A DNA stretch of 63,545 nt from a virus, in IMG/VR virus record IMGVR_UViG_3300022536_000073, positions 1-63,545 of that record, one strand, 5' to 3'. Numbering within the stretch: position 1 is the first letter of the stretch; each line of letters opens with the position of its first letter. The position numbers were made by a program, and so were the translations under genes. The notes below the pieces were generated by a model. The model was not told the DNA's origin. It was given only the letters and a program-made list of their open reading frames with translations, and did not search any database. Positions 16,393 to 24,054 of the stretch are shown piece after piece.

Positions 16393-17502
16393 ATGGAAAA
16401 ATTTAATTTCACTATGCCCGCTGAGATTGTTAAGTCAAAGGATGGCGAATATAAGATCGCAGGGCTAGCCTCTACCGAAGACGTTGACCAACAACAAGAA
16501 GTGATTATCCAAAAGGGGATTGACTTAACTCCGGTAGACGAGGGTAAGGGATTTTTCAATTTTGACCACTCTAACCGCCCCGAGGACCTGATCGGTACCG
16601 TGGATGGCTATCACCGCGATGCTAAGGGCCTGTACGTCCATGGGAAGCTTTTCAAGGGTCATGAGCGTGCCGAGGCCGTTTATGCCATTATGAAGGGCTT
16701 GGGGGAGCGAAAGCGCGGAGCCGTGGGTCTCTCGGTTGAGGGGCAAATCCTAGAGCGGGACACCTCCAATCCTAAAGTAATCAAAAAATGCCGAATTAAG
16801 AACGTTGCCGTCACTTTTAGCCCCGTTAACAAAAACACCTACGCCGACCTCATGAAATCTATGTCAGCTGACGCGGAAGTAGAGTTTGAGGCTACTAAAG
16901 AGAACCTCGAAACTAACGGAGATGAGCAAGATCCACAAGCTACCTTCACCGCTAACCAGGTCATGGCTATTGTTCAAAAAGCACTGGGTGTGGGGGCTGG
17001 TTATACCCAGGCTCCGGTTGATCGATCGGGTGGGGACGCCATGGCTACTTCAGATATGAAGGCGGAAGAGAAAAAGAAGAAAAAGGAAGAGCCCGAGGTC
17101 CAAGGTGAGCAAAAAGCCTACAAAATGAAGAAAATGGCTAAATCAGAGTTCGCCAAAAGCCTTACTTCAATTCTAGATAAACTTCAGGTTCTATATCCCG
17201 AAAATAGCCGCTCTGAGCTTTGGGAAGCTGTCAAAGACCGTTTGGACACTAAATTCCCAGCAATTCACAAAGGTCTCCGACTAAAACAGACCACGGCTAA
17301 AGAGCGAGAGCATAAACTATATGAGGATGCTCGCCAACGTTCCGATTATGAAGACAATAAGGATAAATCTCGTCAACAACTAGCGGAAACGGCCCGAGAA
17401 TCAGGAGCCCCAGCTAAAGAGAGGGCTCAAATCCGAGCTCAAGCAGACGCAGCTAAACAAGTTGGTGACCGGGACCATGTACGTCCCGGTGTACGTGGCT
17501 AA
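16393..17502 (+). CDS. prohead maturation protease with scaffold-like C-terminus
   Basis: Herpesvirus-type serine protease (HK97 gp4/U35 class). An N-terminal beta region (KIAGLASTEDVDQQQEVI) precedes His59 in FFNFDHSNRP, nucleophile Ser114 in GAVGLSVEGQIL, and CRIKNVAVTFSPVNKNTYADL closing the core by residue 155. The remaining 210 residues are Lys/Glu-rich and helical, like a scaffold tail. It lies directly upstream of scaffold and capsid genes. A perfect 8-bp hairpin (ACCGGGAC/GTCCCGGT, 17468-17490) lies in its last codons but has no U tract. Confidence 0.88.
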   Translation: MEKFNFTMPAEIVKSKDGEYKIAGLASTEDVDQQQEVIIQKGIDLTPVDEGKGFFNFDHSNRPEDLIGTVDGYHRDAKGLYVHGKLFKGHERAEAVYAIMKGLGERKRGAVGLSVEGQILERDTSNPKVIKKCRIKNVAVTFSPVNKNTYADLMKSMSADAEVEFEATKENLETNGDEQDPQATFTANQVMAIVQKALGVGAGYTQAPVDRSGGDAMATSDMKAEEKKKKKEEPEVQGEQKAYKMKKMAKSEFAKSLTSILDKLQVLYPENSRSELWEAVKDRLDTKFPAIHKGLRLKQTTAKEREHKLYEDARQRSDYEDNKDKSRQQLAETARESGAPAKERAQIRAQADAAKQVGDRDHVRPGVRG

Positions 17503-17520
17503 AAAAGTAAAAAAATAAGT

Positions 17521-17532
17521 TTTGGATATAAT
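17521..17532 (+). promoter_or_regulatory. promoter (TTTGGATATAAT) before scaffold gene
   Basis: TATAAT at 17527 with TTTGGA before it, a one-base variant of the extended -10 class. The leader carries TAGGAG before ATG 17571. Confidence 0.6.
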
Positions 17533-17570
17533 TGGACTATAACGTTTTTAATTTTTAGGAGTTATTTATA

Positions 17571-18413
17571 ATGAACGAAGAACAACTTACTAAGTCAATT
17601 GACGCTTTGATCGACGATCTCTTCACTGCTGAACCAGAAGAAGTTGAAAAATCGATTGAAATCGCAAAAGACGCAGACACTACCGCTGATAAAGCCGTTG
17701 GAAAAGCTCCTAAGGCGCAAAAAGACGAAGCACGCGGGGCGGGTCGTCCTAAACAAATCTCTGACATTCCTCAAGAGGATATGGACGGAGACCGGGCCAA
17801 TGAGTATGACGACGAAATCTCTGAAAACGACGATAAAGAGACTCAACCAGAAGAAACTCAACAATCTCCATCTATCGACCAGGCCTGCGAGGGCAAAGGT
17901 CGTCTGAAGTCATCTCCTAAAGCTCCCGCTATACGACCTTTCAAAAAGTCTGAAACTGGTGAGTCAGAAGAAATCTCTGATGAAGACTGGGCTGCTTTCC
18001 AAGAGTTCAAGAAATCTCAAGCTGAAGCCGAAGAGCTCAAAAAAGCTGAAGAAGCTAAAAAAGAGCAAGAAGAGCTAGTGAAAAGCGCCGTAGCTGCCGC
18101 TATTGCCGACGTGAGAAAAGAGAACGAAGAACTCCGCAAGTCGGTATCTGAGTCTCAAGAGCTTCTTAAGGCTATGGCCTCTACACCAGCTAAACCGAAG
18201 TCAATCACTAATGTCCAAGCTTTGGAAAAATCAGAATCTCCCGAAGAAAAAGGTCCAGAGACCTTTACTAAATCAGAAATCCTTGACGGGATGGAAGAGC
18301 TAGTTAAAGCCGGTAAGCTTTCTGATCAAGTAGTATACGAATACGAGATGACGGACCGAGTAACCGATCCCGAAACTCGTAAAGCCGTAGAAGACTACAT
18401 GTCGAAGCGATAA
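17571..18413 (+). CDS. capsid scaffolding protein (probable)
   Basis: Very acidic, Lys/Glu/Asp-rich, 280 aa, largely disordered then helical. A coiled coil at about residues 125-215 (EEAKKEQEELVKSAVAAAIA) is followed by a short folded C-terminus (DRVTDPETRKAVEDYMSKR) that could bind capsid protein. Position between prohead protease and major capsid protein is the standard scaffold place. It would be cleaved and expelled on maturation. Confidence 0.75.
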   Translation: MNEEQLTKSIDALIDDLFTAEPEEVEKSIEIAKDADTTADKAVGKAPKAQKDEARGAGRPKQISDIPQEDMDGDRANEYDDEISENDDKETQPEETQQSPSIDQACEGKGRLKSSPKAPAIRPFKKSETGESEEISDEDWAAFQEFKKSQAEAEELKKAEEAKKEQEELVKSAVAAAIADVRKENEELRKSVSESQELLKAMASTPAKPKSITNVQALEKSESPEEKGPETFTKSEILDGMEELVKAGKLSDQVVYEYEMTDRVTDPETRKAVEDYMSKR

Positions 18414-18441
18414 AAAAGTTTAGTTTTTAACAAATCAAAAC

Positions 18442-18447
18442 TACAAT
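18442..18447 (+). promoter_or_regulatory. possible -10 (TACAAT) before major capsid gene
   Basis: AAACTACAATTAACC in the 86-nt gap, without a clear TG extension or -35. The leader has AAGGAG before ATG 18500. Confidence 0.4.
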
Positions 18448-18499
18448 TAACCAATAACAAAAATAACTTAAACATCAACCTTGTAAGGAGACATTTATT

Positions 18500-19909
18500 A
18501 TGTCTAATGTAATCGACCAGGTTGCTAATGATCCATCTCTAACTGGATTTGGTTCTCATTCAGCAGCTCAAATTGAGCAACTTCAAAAGGCTCTATCGAT
18601 TTCTCAAAACTATGGTACGACTGCTCCCCAGGATCTAGCTGGTGGATCTGCTCTTGCTGTTGAGGACCTCGATCGCACTTTGAAGCTTGTTACCCATGGT
18701 TTGGAACACTTGAAGTTGTGGAAAGACATCCTCAAGGAAAAAGTTCCTCAAACCGTTCATGAATATAACGTTCAAAACTCTTACGGTCAAGAAGTTTCTC
18801 CATTCTTCTCAATGGGCGGAACTCCAGTCAACACTGACGCTAACTATGACCGTGAAGTTGTCCAAGTTAAGTATCTTGGAACCCAAGGACAAGTTCAACA
18901 CAACTTGACTTTGATCCAAGCTGCTCACGGACCCGTGATTGCACGAGAAGTTAAGAACAAAACTATCGAACTTTTGGCTCGAAACGAGCGCTCAATGTTC
19001 GAAGCTGACGAAGACATCAACGCTCTTGAGTACGATGGAATCGAAAAGCAAATCCGCGAAAAAGAAGCTCTCGCTCAGTACAAATCTACGGCTTTCGCTG
19101 GTTACGAGTCTGCTGGTGCAGATGAGTCTGTAATCCTCGATATTCGTGGTGCGTTCTCTGACGAAGTTGCTGAAGACATGGCGCTTAAAAACGTCAATAA
19201 CTTTGGTATGGCTATGGACTGTTACCTCGGTACCGATGTCCACTCTGCCTTCTCGAAGGACTTCTTCAACAAGCAACGTACGCTTCCAGGTGAGACCCTC
19301 ACTTCTGGTAACCGTGTAAAAGAGCACACTGGAACTATCGATTTCCGATTCAAGCCTAGCTTGTTCAATCGTCCTCGTAAAGCTCCTTTGGCTGCTACGG
19401 TTTCTGGATCTGCGGCTCCTGTTACAGCGAACGGTGACTCTCCGGTAGATGCGAATTCAGAATTCGCAGCTGGCGATGCTGGTACTTACAGCTACAAAAT
19501 CTCAGCTGTATACAGCGACGGTGAGACTTTGCCTTCAGCTAACGAAGAAATCGTAGTTACTGCAGGCGATAAAGTAACGACTGAGATCACTTATGTAGGT
19601 GCTCCTCTTTACTTTAACGTTTTCCGAGCTCCAGTTGATACAGCTGCTGGTTGGGAAATGATCGGACGGGTAGCTCCTGCTGGAACTGGTAACGCCCACG
19701 ACATCGATCTCAACTCAACGCTTCCTGGTTCTGCTAAAGCGTTCTTGTTGATGCACGATAGCGATGCTCTTTGCTGGAAACAGCTTGGTAGCATGATCAA
19801 ATACGATCTCGCTGTTACCGACACCAGCTACAAGTGGTTGCAACTCCTTTATGGAACGCCGCTTGTTACTGCTGCTCGTAAGCAGACTATCGCGAAGAAC
19901 TTGACCTAA
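18500..19909 (+). CDS. major capsid protein with Ig/FN3-like insertion
   Basis: HK97-fold-type major capsid protein, 469 aa. An N-terminal arm (to about residue 60) may be trimmed by the prohead protease. The core includes MGGTPVNTDANYDREVVQVK and a long E-loop/A-domain region. Residues about 300-415 form an inserted beta-rich domain (YSYKISAVYSDGETLPSANE, then YFNVFRAP) like bacterial Ig or fibronectin modules on capsid surfaces. Codon choice is more uniform than in neighbours, fitting high expression. A strong terminator follows. Confidence 0.9.
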   Translation: MSNVIDQVANDPSLTGFGSHSAAQIEQLQKALSISQNYGTTAPQDLAGGSALAVEDLDRTLKLVTHGLEHLKLWKDILKEKVPQTVHEYNVQNSYGQEVSPFFSMGGTPVNTDANYDREVVQVKYLGTQGQVQHNLTLIQAAHGPVIAREVKNKTIELLARNERSMFEADEDINALEYDGIEKQIREKEALAQYKSTAFAGYESAGADESVILDIRGAFSDEVAEDMALKNVNNFGMAMDCYLGTDVHSAFSKDFFNKQRTLPGETLTSGNRVKEHTGTIDFRFKPSLFNRPRKAPLAATVSGSAAPVTANGDSPVDANSEFAAGDAGTYSYKISAVYSDGETLPSANEEIVVTAGDKVTTEITYVGAPLYFNVFRAPVDTAAGWEMIGRVAPAGTGNAHDIDLNSTLPGSAKAFLLMHDSDALCWKQLGSMIKYDLAVTDTSYKWLQLLYGTPLVTAARKQTIAKNLT

Positions 19910-19936
19910 GTTTTTCCGTTAGCCGCAATGGCTTAT

Positions 19937-19972
19937 AAGGCCCGGGAGTTAACGCTTCCGGGCCTTTTTTTA
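19937..19972 (+). terminator. rho-independent terminator after major capsid gene
   Basis: GC-rich stem with arms AAGGCCCGGGA and TTCCGGGCCTT and an 8-nt loop, followed by a T-run. It separates the head operon from the minus-strand cluster. Confidence 0.9.
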
Positions 19973-19978
19973 TTTCAT

Positions 19979-20194
19979 TTATTCTTCCATTAATGTGTCA
20001 TATACCAAATCTGAGATACGATTTTCTAGCTCACTATCTAGAAACCACTCCCCTTGTACTCTATTGCCATCAATAACCACTTCACCAACAGTGTAATCGA
20101 ATTCAGGGGGGTAATTATATGTTGCTGGTAGATAATAAGGGTTAATTATCTCAATATTGTAATATTTATTTTTATATTCAAAATCCAGATTCAC
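19979..20194 (-). CDS. hypothetical protein, 71 aa
   Basis: Tyr/Pro/Asn-rich N-terminus and acidic C-terminus, no known motif. It starts with GTG in a GTGA overlap with the small membrane gene upstream. Confidence 0.55.
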   Translation of the reverse strand: MNLDFEYKNKYYNIEIINPYYLPATYNYPPEFDYTVGEVVIDGNRVQGEWFLDSELENRISDLVYDTLMEE

Positions 20195-20346
20195 TTTAGA
20201 AACCTCAGGTAAACAAAAGGTGCCAGTACAGTATAGGTCAAACCAATAATTAAATCAACAGTATGTTGAGTTACAAAAAAGAAGGTAGATAAGAAACCCA
20301 AACCACCGGCTAATAAAGCCACAAATAAAACCCACATTTTATTCAT
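20191..20346 (-). CDS. small membrane protein, 51 aa
   Basis: Two predicted hydrophobic helices, one near the N-terminus (WVLFVALLAGGLGFL) and one in the middle to C-terminal half (LIIGLTYTVLAPFVYL). It starts at ATG on the minus strand with a GGAGGCG ribosome site, and its stop overlaps the next gene by 4 nt (GTGA). Function unknown. Confidence 0.65.
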   Translation of the reverse strand: MNKMWVLFVALLAGGLGFLSTFFFVTQHTVDLIIGLTYTVLAPFVYLRFLK

Positions 20347-20356
20347 CGCTCGCCTC

Positions 20357-20836
20357 CTAATTCAAAGGTACCAAATACCTCAAATACAAATAATCCCTAC
20401 CAACGTTAGGAAGTTCTATTCCAGCGTTACTGAAATGTTTGATGCCAAATTGCCATTGCTTATAGCCCACATTCACTTCTTCTGTAAACTGAAACGGGGT
20501 GGACAACAAAGCATCCGGTGCAGTCATAACAACCACACCCACCATAAAAGTAGCGTTTAGTCCCGTATAGTCTCCTAACCTGCGTCCGAGCAGCAAGGAT
20601 CCATAAAAAGCACCAGAATGACCCTTCTGGTTATCTGACCAGAACCCAGCTTCTAGTTTGTGGGTGTAGTGTTTTTGGAAATAAGTCTCCACGCCTGCAT
20701 TAAAGAACCCCGAATCTAGATTATTGGTGAATCCCTGACCCGCGGATAACGTCAAAACAGTCTCATTAGCTGTGGAAGGGGTTGAATATAGTAGAGATAG
20801 GGATAGCAATCCAAGGGCTAGGTTTTTAAGATTCAT
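20357..20836 (-). CDS. PagL-like lipid A 3-O-deacylase (outer membrane)
   Basis: Predicted outer-membrane beta-barrel deacylase removing a 3-O-linked acyl chain from lipid A. ATG 20836 is chosen because GGAG lies 7-8 nt upstream and it gives a clean signal peptide (LALGLLSLSLLYSTPSTA then NETVL). The mature part alternates beta strands and carries the PagL signature near its end: KHFSNAG with His134, Ser136 and Asn137, then LPNVG (Pro143-Asn144), and a C-terminal strand YLYLRYLVPLN. Size (159 aa) fits PagL. It overlaps the upstream gene by 11 nt. Confidence 0.78.
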   Translation of the reverse strand: MNLKNLALGLLSLSLLYSTPSTANETVLTLSAGQGFTNNLDSGFFNAGVETYFQKHYTHKLEAGFWSDNQKGHSGAFYGSLLLGRRLGDYTGLNATFMVGVVVMTAPDALLSTPFQFTEEVNVGYKQWQFGIKHFSNAGIELPNVGRDYLYLRYLVPLN

Positions 20837-21143
20837 TAGAATTCTCCGATGGTTGCGCGAGAAAACCAACATGCACGTAGTCAGAAGGGTCTGCTCCTAT
20901 GTTTTGACGGTACACTGAATGTGACCCCTCCGATTTTGATTTAAATTCTTCGGGAGGTTCGGCATCCCTGTTGACCACAGCTTCCTCTTCTTTAGGCTCT
21001 TCTTTCGGAAGCTGACTTTCTAACTCTTCGATCTTTTTCAGATATTGCTCTTCTAATTGAATTAGGATCTCAAACACCTTTTTGGTGTGGGGGTGCACGG
21101 GGTGCGTATATAGTAATTGATCGATTACGTCGGCGATTTTCAT
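20826..21143 (-). CDS. hypothetical coiled-coil protein, 105 aa
   Basis: An N-terminal helix and coiled coil (EILIQLEEQYLKKIEELESQ) is followed by an acidic linker and a short C-terminal segment. It is encoded just upstream of the PagL-like gene and overlaps it. Role unknown. Confidence 0.6.
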   Translation of the reverse strand: MKIADVIDQLLYTHPVHPHTKKVFEILIQLEEQYLKKIEELESQLPKEEPKEEEAVVNRDAEPPEEFKSKSEGSHSVYRQNIGADPSDYVHVGFLAQPSENSNES

Positions 21144-21146
21144 AAA

Positions 21147-21299
21147 CTACTCCAATCTAACCGTTTTCCCCAAAAGAGTCACGAAAGATAATTCTTTTTC
21201 GGCTTCTGGGGACGTCCCAGCATCCTTTTTATCTGGGATCATAATAACTGCAAACGGGTCCAGACCCTGCAACTCAAGCATTAGTTGTTGAACTGTCAT
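21147..21299 (-). CDS. hypothetical protein, 50 aa
   Basis: Starts MTVQQLMLELQGLDPFAVIM and ends LLGKTVRLE. Its start overlaps the preceding gene by 26 nt and SD-like AAGGAG is upstream. It resembles short phage proteins with an LxxLxGLDPxxxV opening whose function is not known. Confidence 0.6.
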   Translation of the reverse strand: MTVQQLMLELQGLDPFAVIMIPDKKDAGTSPEAEKELSFVTLLGKTVRLE

Positions 21300-21480
21300 T
21301 TTTTGTCACTCCTTCTCGGTTTTCCACGGCTTTCAATAAAGCTGAAATATCCACTCCCGAACCGTCACACAAGGTGAGTAGACGGGTCACAAAACGCACG
21401 TCAGACATATGTGGCTCTCCCATTAACTGCTTAAGGAAGTTAATTTGGAAGTTAGTTACGTCGTTTTCTCGAATTCTCAT
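21274..21480 (-). CDS. hypothetical protein, 68 aa
   Basis: ATG 21480 overlaps the upstream stop as ATGA and so is preferred to the longer frame. Small, helical and charged, with no motif recognised. Confidence 0.55.
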   Translation of the reverse strand: MRIRENDVTNFQINFLKQLMGEPHMSDVRFVTRLLTLCDGSGVDISALLKAVENREGVTKNDSSTTNA

Positions 21481-21620
21481 TCCATCTCCAATCCGATACA
21501 CTCAGACAAAGCATCTTGAAGTCGGGTATTCATTGTTTCGTAGGAACCAATTAGATAATGCTGGAAACCTACAAAGATCGAAAGCGACAAAACCATAAAA
21601 ATCAAAACTCGATCTCTCAC
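21477..21620 (-). CDS. small membrane protein, 47 aa
   Basis: GTG start with GAGGTGG upstream. One N-terminal membrane helix (VLIFMVLSLSIFVGF) is followed by a short helical tail, a type I or II single-pass peptide. It ends in an ATGA overlap with the next gene. Confidence 0.6.
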   Translation of the reverse strand: MRDRVLIFMVLSLSIFVGFQHYLIGSYETMNTRLQDALSECIGLEME

Positions 21621-21724
21621 TGAACCACCTCTAAATACTTCAAGACCCCAATCACCGCTACCGCAGTCAAAACTCCTAACAAGGAACCCTCACTAGCGAT
21701 GGCTAGACTTGAGCGTCCATTAAT
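21617..21724 (-). CDS. possible small membrane protein, 35 aa
   Basis: Open frame between the pyrophosphatase stop and the next gene, with one hydrophobic helix (LLGVLTAVAVIGVLKYL) and a GTGA overlap downstream. The only full-length start would be a rare ATT; an internal TTG is an alternative. Reported because the gap is otherwise empty and small membrane genes are common in this cluster. Confidence 0.3.
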   Translation of the reverse strand: MNGRSSLAIASEGSLLGVLTAVAVIGVLKYLEVVQ

Positions 21725-22172
21725 AGATCTTTTTGTACTCTGCTCTAGCTTTGCGAATATACTTTTTAATTTCTTCAACATCTGTAATTACTCCTCTCAA
21801 TTCAGTACCTTTTTTATAAGTTCTGAGAAATCCGTCAACAATATCATGGTAGTAGTCATAGTCCTCGTCTTGAGTACCGCAGACCAGCTTCCAATCAGAC
21901 TCCCCTTGATCATACATTTTGATCAAAGCTTTAGGAGTAACCATGAGCTCTACCCCAGGATGAAGCGAATATTGTCCAATCACAATCACATCCAGAGGAT
22001 CACCATCGTCCCAAAGGGTCTTATTCAAATAACCGTAATTGAAGGGAATGTTAACCTTCATAATACGGTCTACTTCCATGACGTCACGATCTTTGTTATA
22101 CTCGTACTTCACGTTAGACCCTTTGGGAATTTCAATCTTTACACGAACTTGATACGGATTCTCATTACTCAT
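21720..22172 (-). CDS. ppa: inorganic pyrophosphatase, family I
   Basis: Soluble pyrophosphatase, hydrolysing PPi to two phosphates and so pulling nucleic-acid synthesis forward. The full active site is visible: EIPKGSN start, Lys23 and Glu25 (VKYEY), Arg36, NYGYLN, signature DDGDPLDV (Asp56, Asp58, Asp61), Asp88/Asp93/Lys95 in YDQGESDWK, and TYKKG near the end. At 150 aa it is slightly shorter than bacterial enzymes (about 175). Spacing of Asp88, Asp93 and Lys95 matches that of the E. coli enzyme. Confidence 0.93.
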   Translation of the reverse strand: MSNENPYQVRVKIEIPKGSNVKYEYNKDRDVMEVDRIMKVNIPFNYGYLNKTLWDDGDPLDVIVIGQYSLHPGVELMVTPKALIKMYDQGESDWKLVCGTQDEDYDYYHDIVDGFLRTYKKGTELRGVITDVEEIKKYIRKARAEYKKIY

Positions 22173-22407
22173 CTGCTTTTACCACCATACCTTTAATGTA
22201 TTTGCGTAAGGAGAGTAGTTCAAAACTCCTCAAAACCCCTACACCCTCTACTGCGTGATCTAGGGCGTCCAGAATCCTTCTACGAGCTGTGAAAAAGCCC
22301 TGAATACGAGCCTCGTTTACAACGGTATTGAGATCCCCCACAAGTTTATCCCAAGTGTGGTGCTCGTAATAATATTCGTTCAAAATTTGTTCTACCGTTT
22401 TTTCCAT
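22165..22407 (-). CDS. hypothetical protein, 80 aa
   Basis: Helical protein (ARRRILDALDHAVEGVGVL) similar in layout to its 79-aa neighbour. It overlaps the pyrophosphatase start by 8 nt. No motif known. Confidence 0.6.
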   Translation of the reverse strand: MEKTVEQILNEYYYEHHTWDKLVGDLNTVVNEARIQGFFTARRRILDALDHAVEGVGVLRSFELLSLRKYIKGMVVKADE

Positions 22408-22452
22408 AAGCTATCTTAACCCCGTGCACAGAAGGTTGTCAACCCCCCCATC

Positions 22453-22692
22453 TTATTGATTAGCGTTCCCATCGTCTTCGTCAAATTCTTTCAACGTTTT
22501 TAGTAGACTTTCCCTCTCCCGAGCCGCTCCTAGCTTATCGGCGTATTTCAAGGCCTCCAGAAGGCTTCGCTCTAAACTGAAATAAAGATCAGGGCTCTTG
22601 CCCGTTTCTATGGTTTTCACGACGTTGTCGGTGAGTTTTTTAACCAAACTTCTAGCTAGGTCTCGATAGAGGTGTGCGGGGTTCGTGGACAT
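22453..22692 (-). CDS. hypothetical protein, 79 aa
   Basis: Helical (DLARSLVKKLTDNVVKTIE) with an acidic C-terminus. TAATG overlap with the gene upstream. Function unknown. Confidence 0.6.
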   Translation of the reverse strand: MSTNPAHLYRDLARSLVKKLTDNVVKTIETGKSPDLYFSLERSLLEALKYADKLGAARERESLLKTLKEFDEDDGNANQ

Positions 22693-22928
22693 TAAGCTGC
22701 TCTCTTATATCGGGGTAGGGTTTGCGCTCTGCGTTGATCAATACCCTCTAGTTCGGTGAGGGCGTTTTTTAGGTCCGTCACATCGATCAAGGCATACAAG
22801 CTGACCAAACGCTCGAGAATCTTATTGGCCTCTATATTAGCACCACCTTGTTCTGAGTGGTTTTTGAGCTCCGCTCGAACGGCCTCGACAGCTTCTAGGA
22901 TCATTTTGTGGTTATTGTAGTCTCTCAT
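22692..22928 (-). CDS. hypothetical protein, 78 aa
   Basis: First gene of the minus-strand accessory cluster, preceded by AGGAGG. Predicted helical bundle with a basic C-terminus. No motif recognised. Confidence 0.6.
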   Translation of the reverse strand: MRDYNNHKMILEAVEAVRAELKNHSEQGGANIEANKILERLVSLYALIDVTDLKNALTELEGIDQRRAQTLPRYKRAA

Positions 22929-22964
22929 ACGTGCCTCCTATATCCCTTTTTTGAGGATATGTTT

Positions 22965-22970
22965 ATATTG
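22965..22970 (-). promoter_or_regulatory. -10-like TACAAT driving the minus cluster
   Basis: On the minus strand TACAAT lies about 35 nt before the first gene of the cluster. A weak -35 candidate (TTGCTT) sits 16 nt further upstream, suggesting host-type recognition rather than the extended -10 class. Confidence 0.4.
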
Positions 22971-23113
22971 TATAGGAATTTTTTGGAAAAGCAAACCAAA
23001 AAATGAGTCAAAAAACTCAATGATTTCGGCTGTTTGTCATTTTTTCGATCTAGTCTCCAAAAACCTAGGTACTATGAGAGGTGTAAGAACAGTCTATAGG
23101 AGGACCCACACAA

Positions 23114-23416
23114 ATGAACGAAATCACTTTAGAGAAAGAAGTCACCAAATTAGAAAAGTTCCTAAAAAATGAGGGTAGACAAGATTTTATCGACGAGATG
23201 CGTACGGTAGACTTGGAGGCTCTAGATGCCAAAATCCTGAATCTAGCCAAGCATCGTCAGGAGATCCTGAATACCCGAGCCAATGACGCGGAGCTAGAAC
23301 GGGCAAAAGAGGTAAAAAAAGACCTCGAAGCCCCCTACAAAGAACAGCTTAAAATGAATGAGAAGCTTACCCGATTCGTGTCCCTAGTAATGAAAGATCG
23401 AAACCTGGAGTCCTAG
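23114..23416 (+). CDS. hypothetical coiled-coil protein, 100 aa
   Basis: Charged helical protein (LEKEVTKLEKFLKNEGRQ and later KEVKKDLEAPYKEQLK), probably a coiled coil. AGGAGG precedes the ATG. Function unknown. Confidence 0.65.
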   Translation: MNEITLEKEVTKLEKFLKNEGRQDFIDEMRTVDLEALDAKILNLAKHRQEILNTRANDAELERAKEVKKDLEAPYKEQLKMNEKLTRFVSLVMKDRNLES

Positions 23417-23456
23417 AATTAGTTAAGTTTTGTTAACTCTTCTAGCCGTCTTTTTT
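23413..23456 (+). terminator. hairpin terminator
   Basis: Nested arms CTAGAA/TTCTAG and AGTTAA/TTAACT with a 6-nt loop, followed by CCGTCTTTTTT. It overlaps the last codons of the upstream gene. Confidence 0.7.
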
Positions 23457-23466
23457 ATGTCAGACT

Positions 23467-23475
23467 TGATATAAT
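23467..23475 (+). promoter_or_regulatory. extended -10 promoter (TGATATAAT)
   Basis: CTTGATATAATTTG directly after the terminator; leader with TTAGGAG before ATG 23497. Confidence 0.75.
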
Positions 23476-23496
23476 TTGAGTAGGTTAGGAGATTTT

Positions 23497-23781
23497 ATGT
23501 TTACTAAGACCTGTGAATGCGGGAAAACTCAAAAAAACTTCAAATTTGACATTGGAGGCCCCTTCCGCACAACTTGCTGCGACGAAGCAGATGCCGCTAA
23601 GGCCAAGGAAATCGTAGTCGAGTCTAAAAGTACATTAGTGGTCGAAGACAAGCCCGAATTCAGTAAAAAAGCTCTAAAAGGCATGAAAGTTGCAGAACTT
23701 CGAGGACTTGCCGAAGAGCGAGGTATTGAGGGTTGTTCTGAGATGAAGAAAAAGGACTTGATTAAAGTCTTGGTAGGCTAG
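23497..23781 (+). CDS. zinc-ribbon protein with Rho-N/SAP-like C-terminus
   Basis: ATG 23497 with TTAGGAG upstream is preferred to a TTG further out. The N-terminus has a cysteine cluster (CECGKTQ and TTCCDE), a likely zinc ribbon. The C-terminal 30 residues (MKVAELRGLAEERGIEGCSE then KKKDLIKVL) match the helix-extended-loop-helix of Rho N-terminal/SAP domains, which bind nucleic acid. It may be a small nucleic-acid-binding factor. The order of domains is clear; the role is inferred. Confidence 0.7.
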   Translation: MFTKTCECGKTQKNFKFDIGGPFRTTCCDEADAAKAKEIVVESKSTLVVEDKPEFSKKALKGMKVAELRGLAEERGIEGCSEMKKKDLIKVLVG

Positions 23782-23790
23782 GTGGTTAAT

Positions 23791-24042
23791 ATGGCAAAGG
23801 ATGATGCCGTATTTCGAACCCAAAATGTTGATCTAGCTACCTTTTTAATGTTAGAAGGGATCGAATTTTTGGGGTGTCAACGGAGTGACAAAAACGGAAA
23901 AGTTGTTATTTTGAGTTTCGCTGACCCCTTGGGGAAGTGCAGAGATCTCGAGAGGATCTACATCAGCAGCGACTTCAAAAGATACCGGGATTTCCATAAA
24001 TGGCTTCTTAGTAAGATCCATGAAACGCTAAGGGAGACGTAA
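23791..24042 (+). CDS. hypothetical protein, DUF5659-like, 83 aa
   Basis: The pattern FRTQNVDLATFLMLEGIEFL, then VVILSFADP and a C-terminal YRDFHKWLLSKI helix is reminiscent of small phage proteins grouped as DUF5659. That label is from memory and untested. ATG 23791 is taken over GTG 23782 for its AGGTGG spacing. Confidence 0.55.
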   Translation: MAKDDAVFRTQNVDLATFLMLEGIEFLGCQRSDKNGKVVILSFADPLGKCRDLERIYISSDFKRYRDFHKWLLSKIHETLRET

Positions 24043-24054
24043 AAGAGGGTTTAT

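Noticed and set aside
17468-17490. 8-bp hairpin as terminator of the prohead protease gene
   Set aside because: It lies inside coding sequence and is followed by an A-rich, not T-rich, stretch on the plus strand.
21699-22196. 165-aa plus-strand ORF over the pyrophosphatase gene
   Set aside because: The minus-strand reading has a complete family active site; this frame has no recognisable motif.
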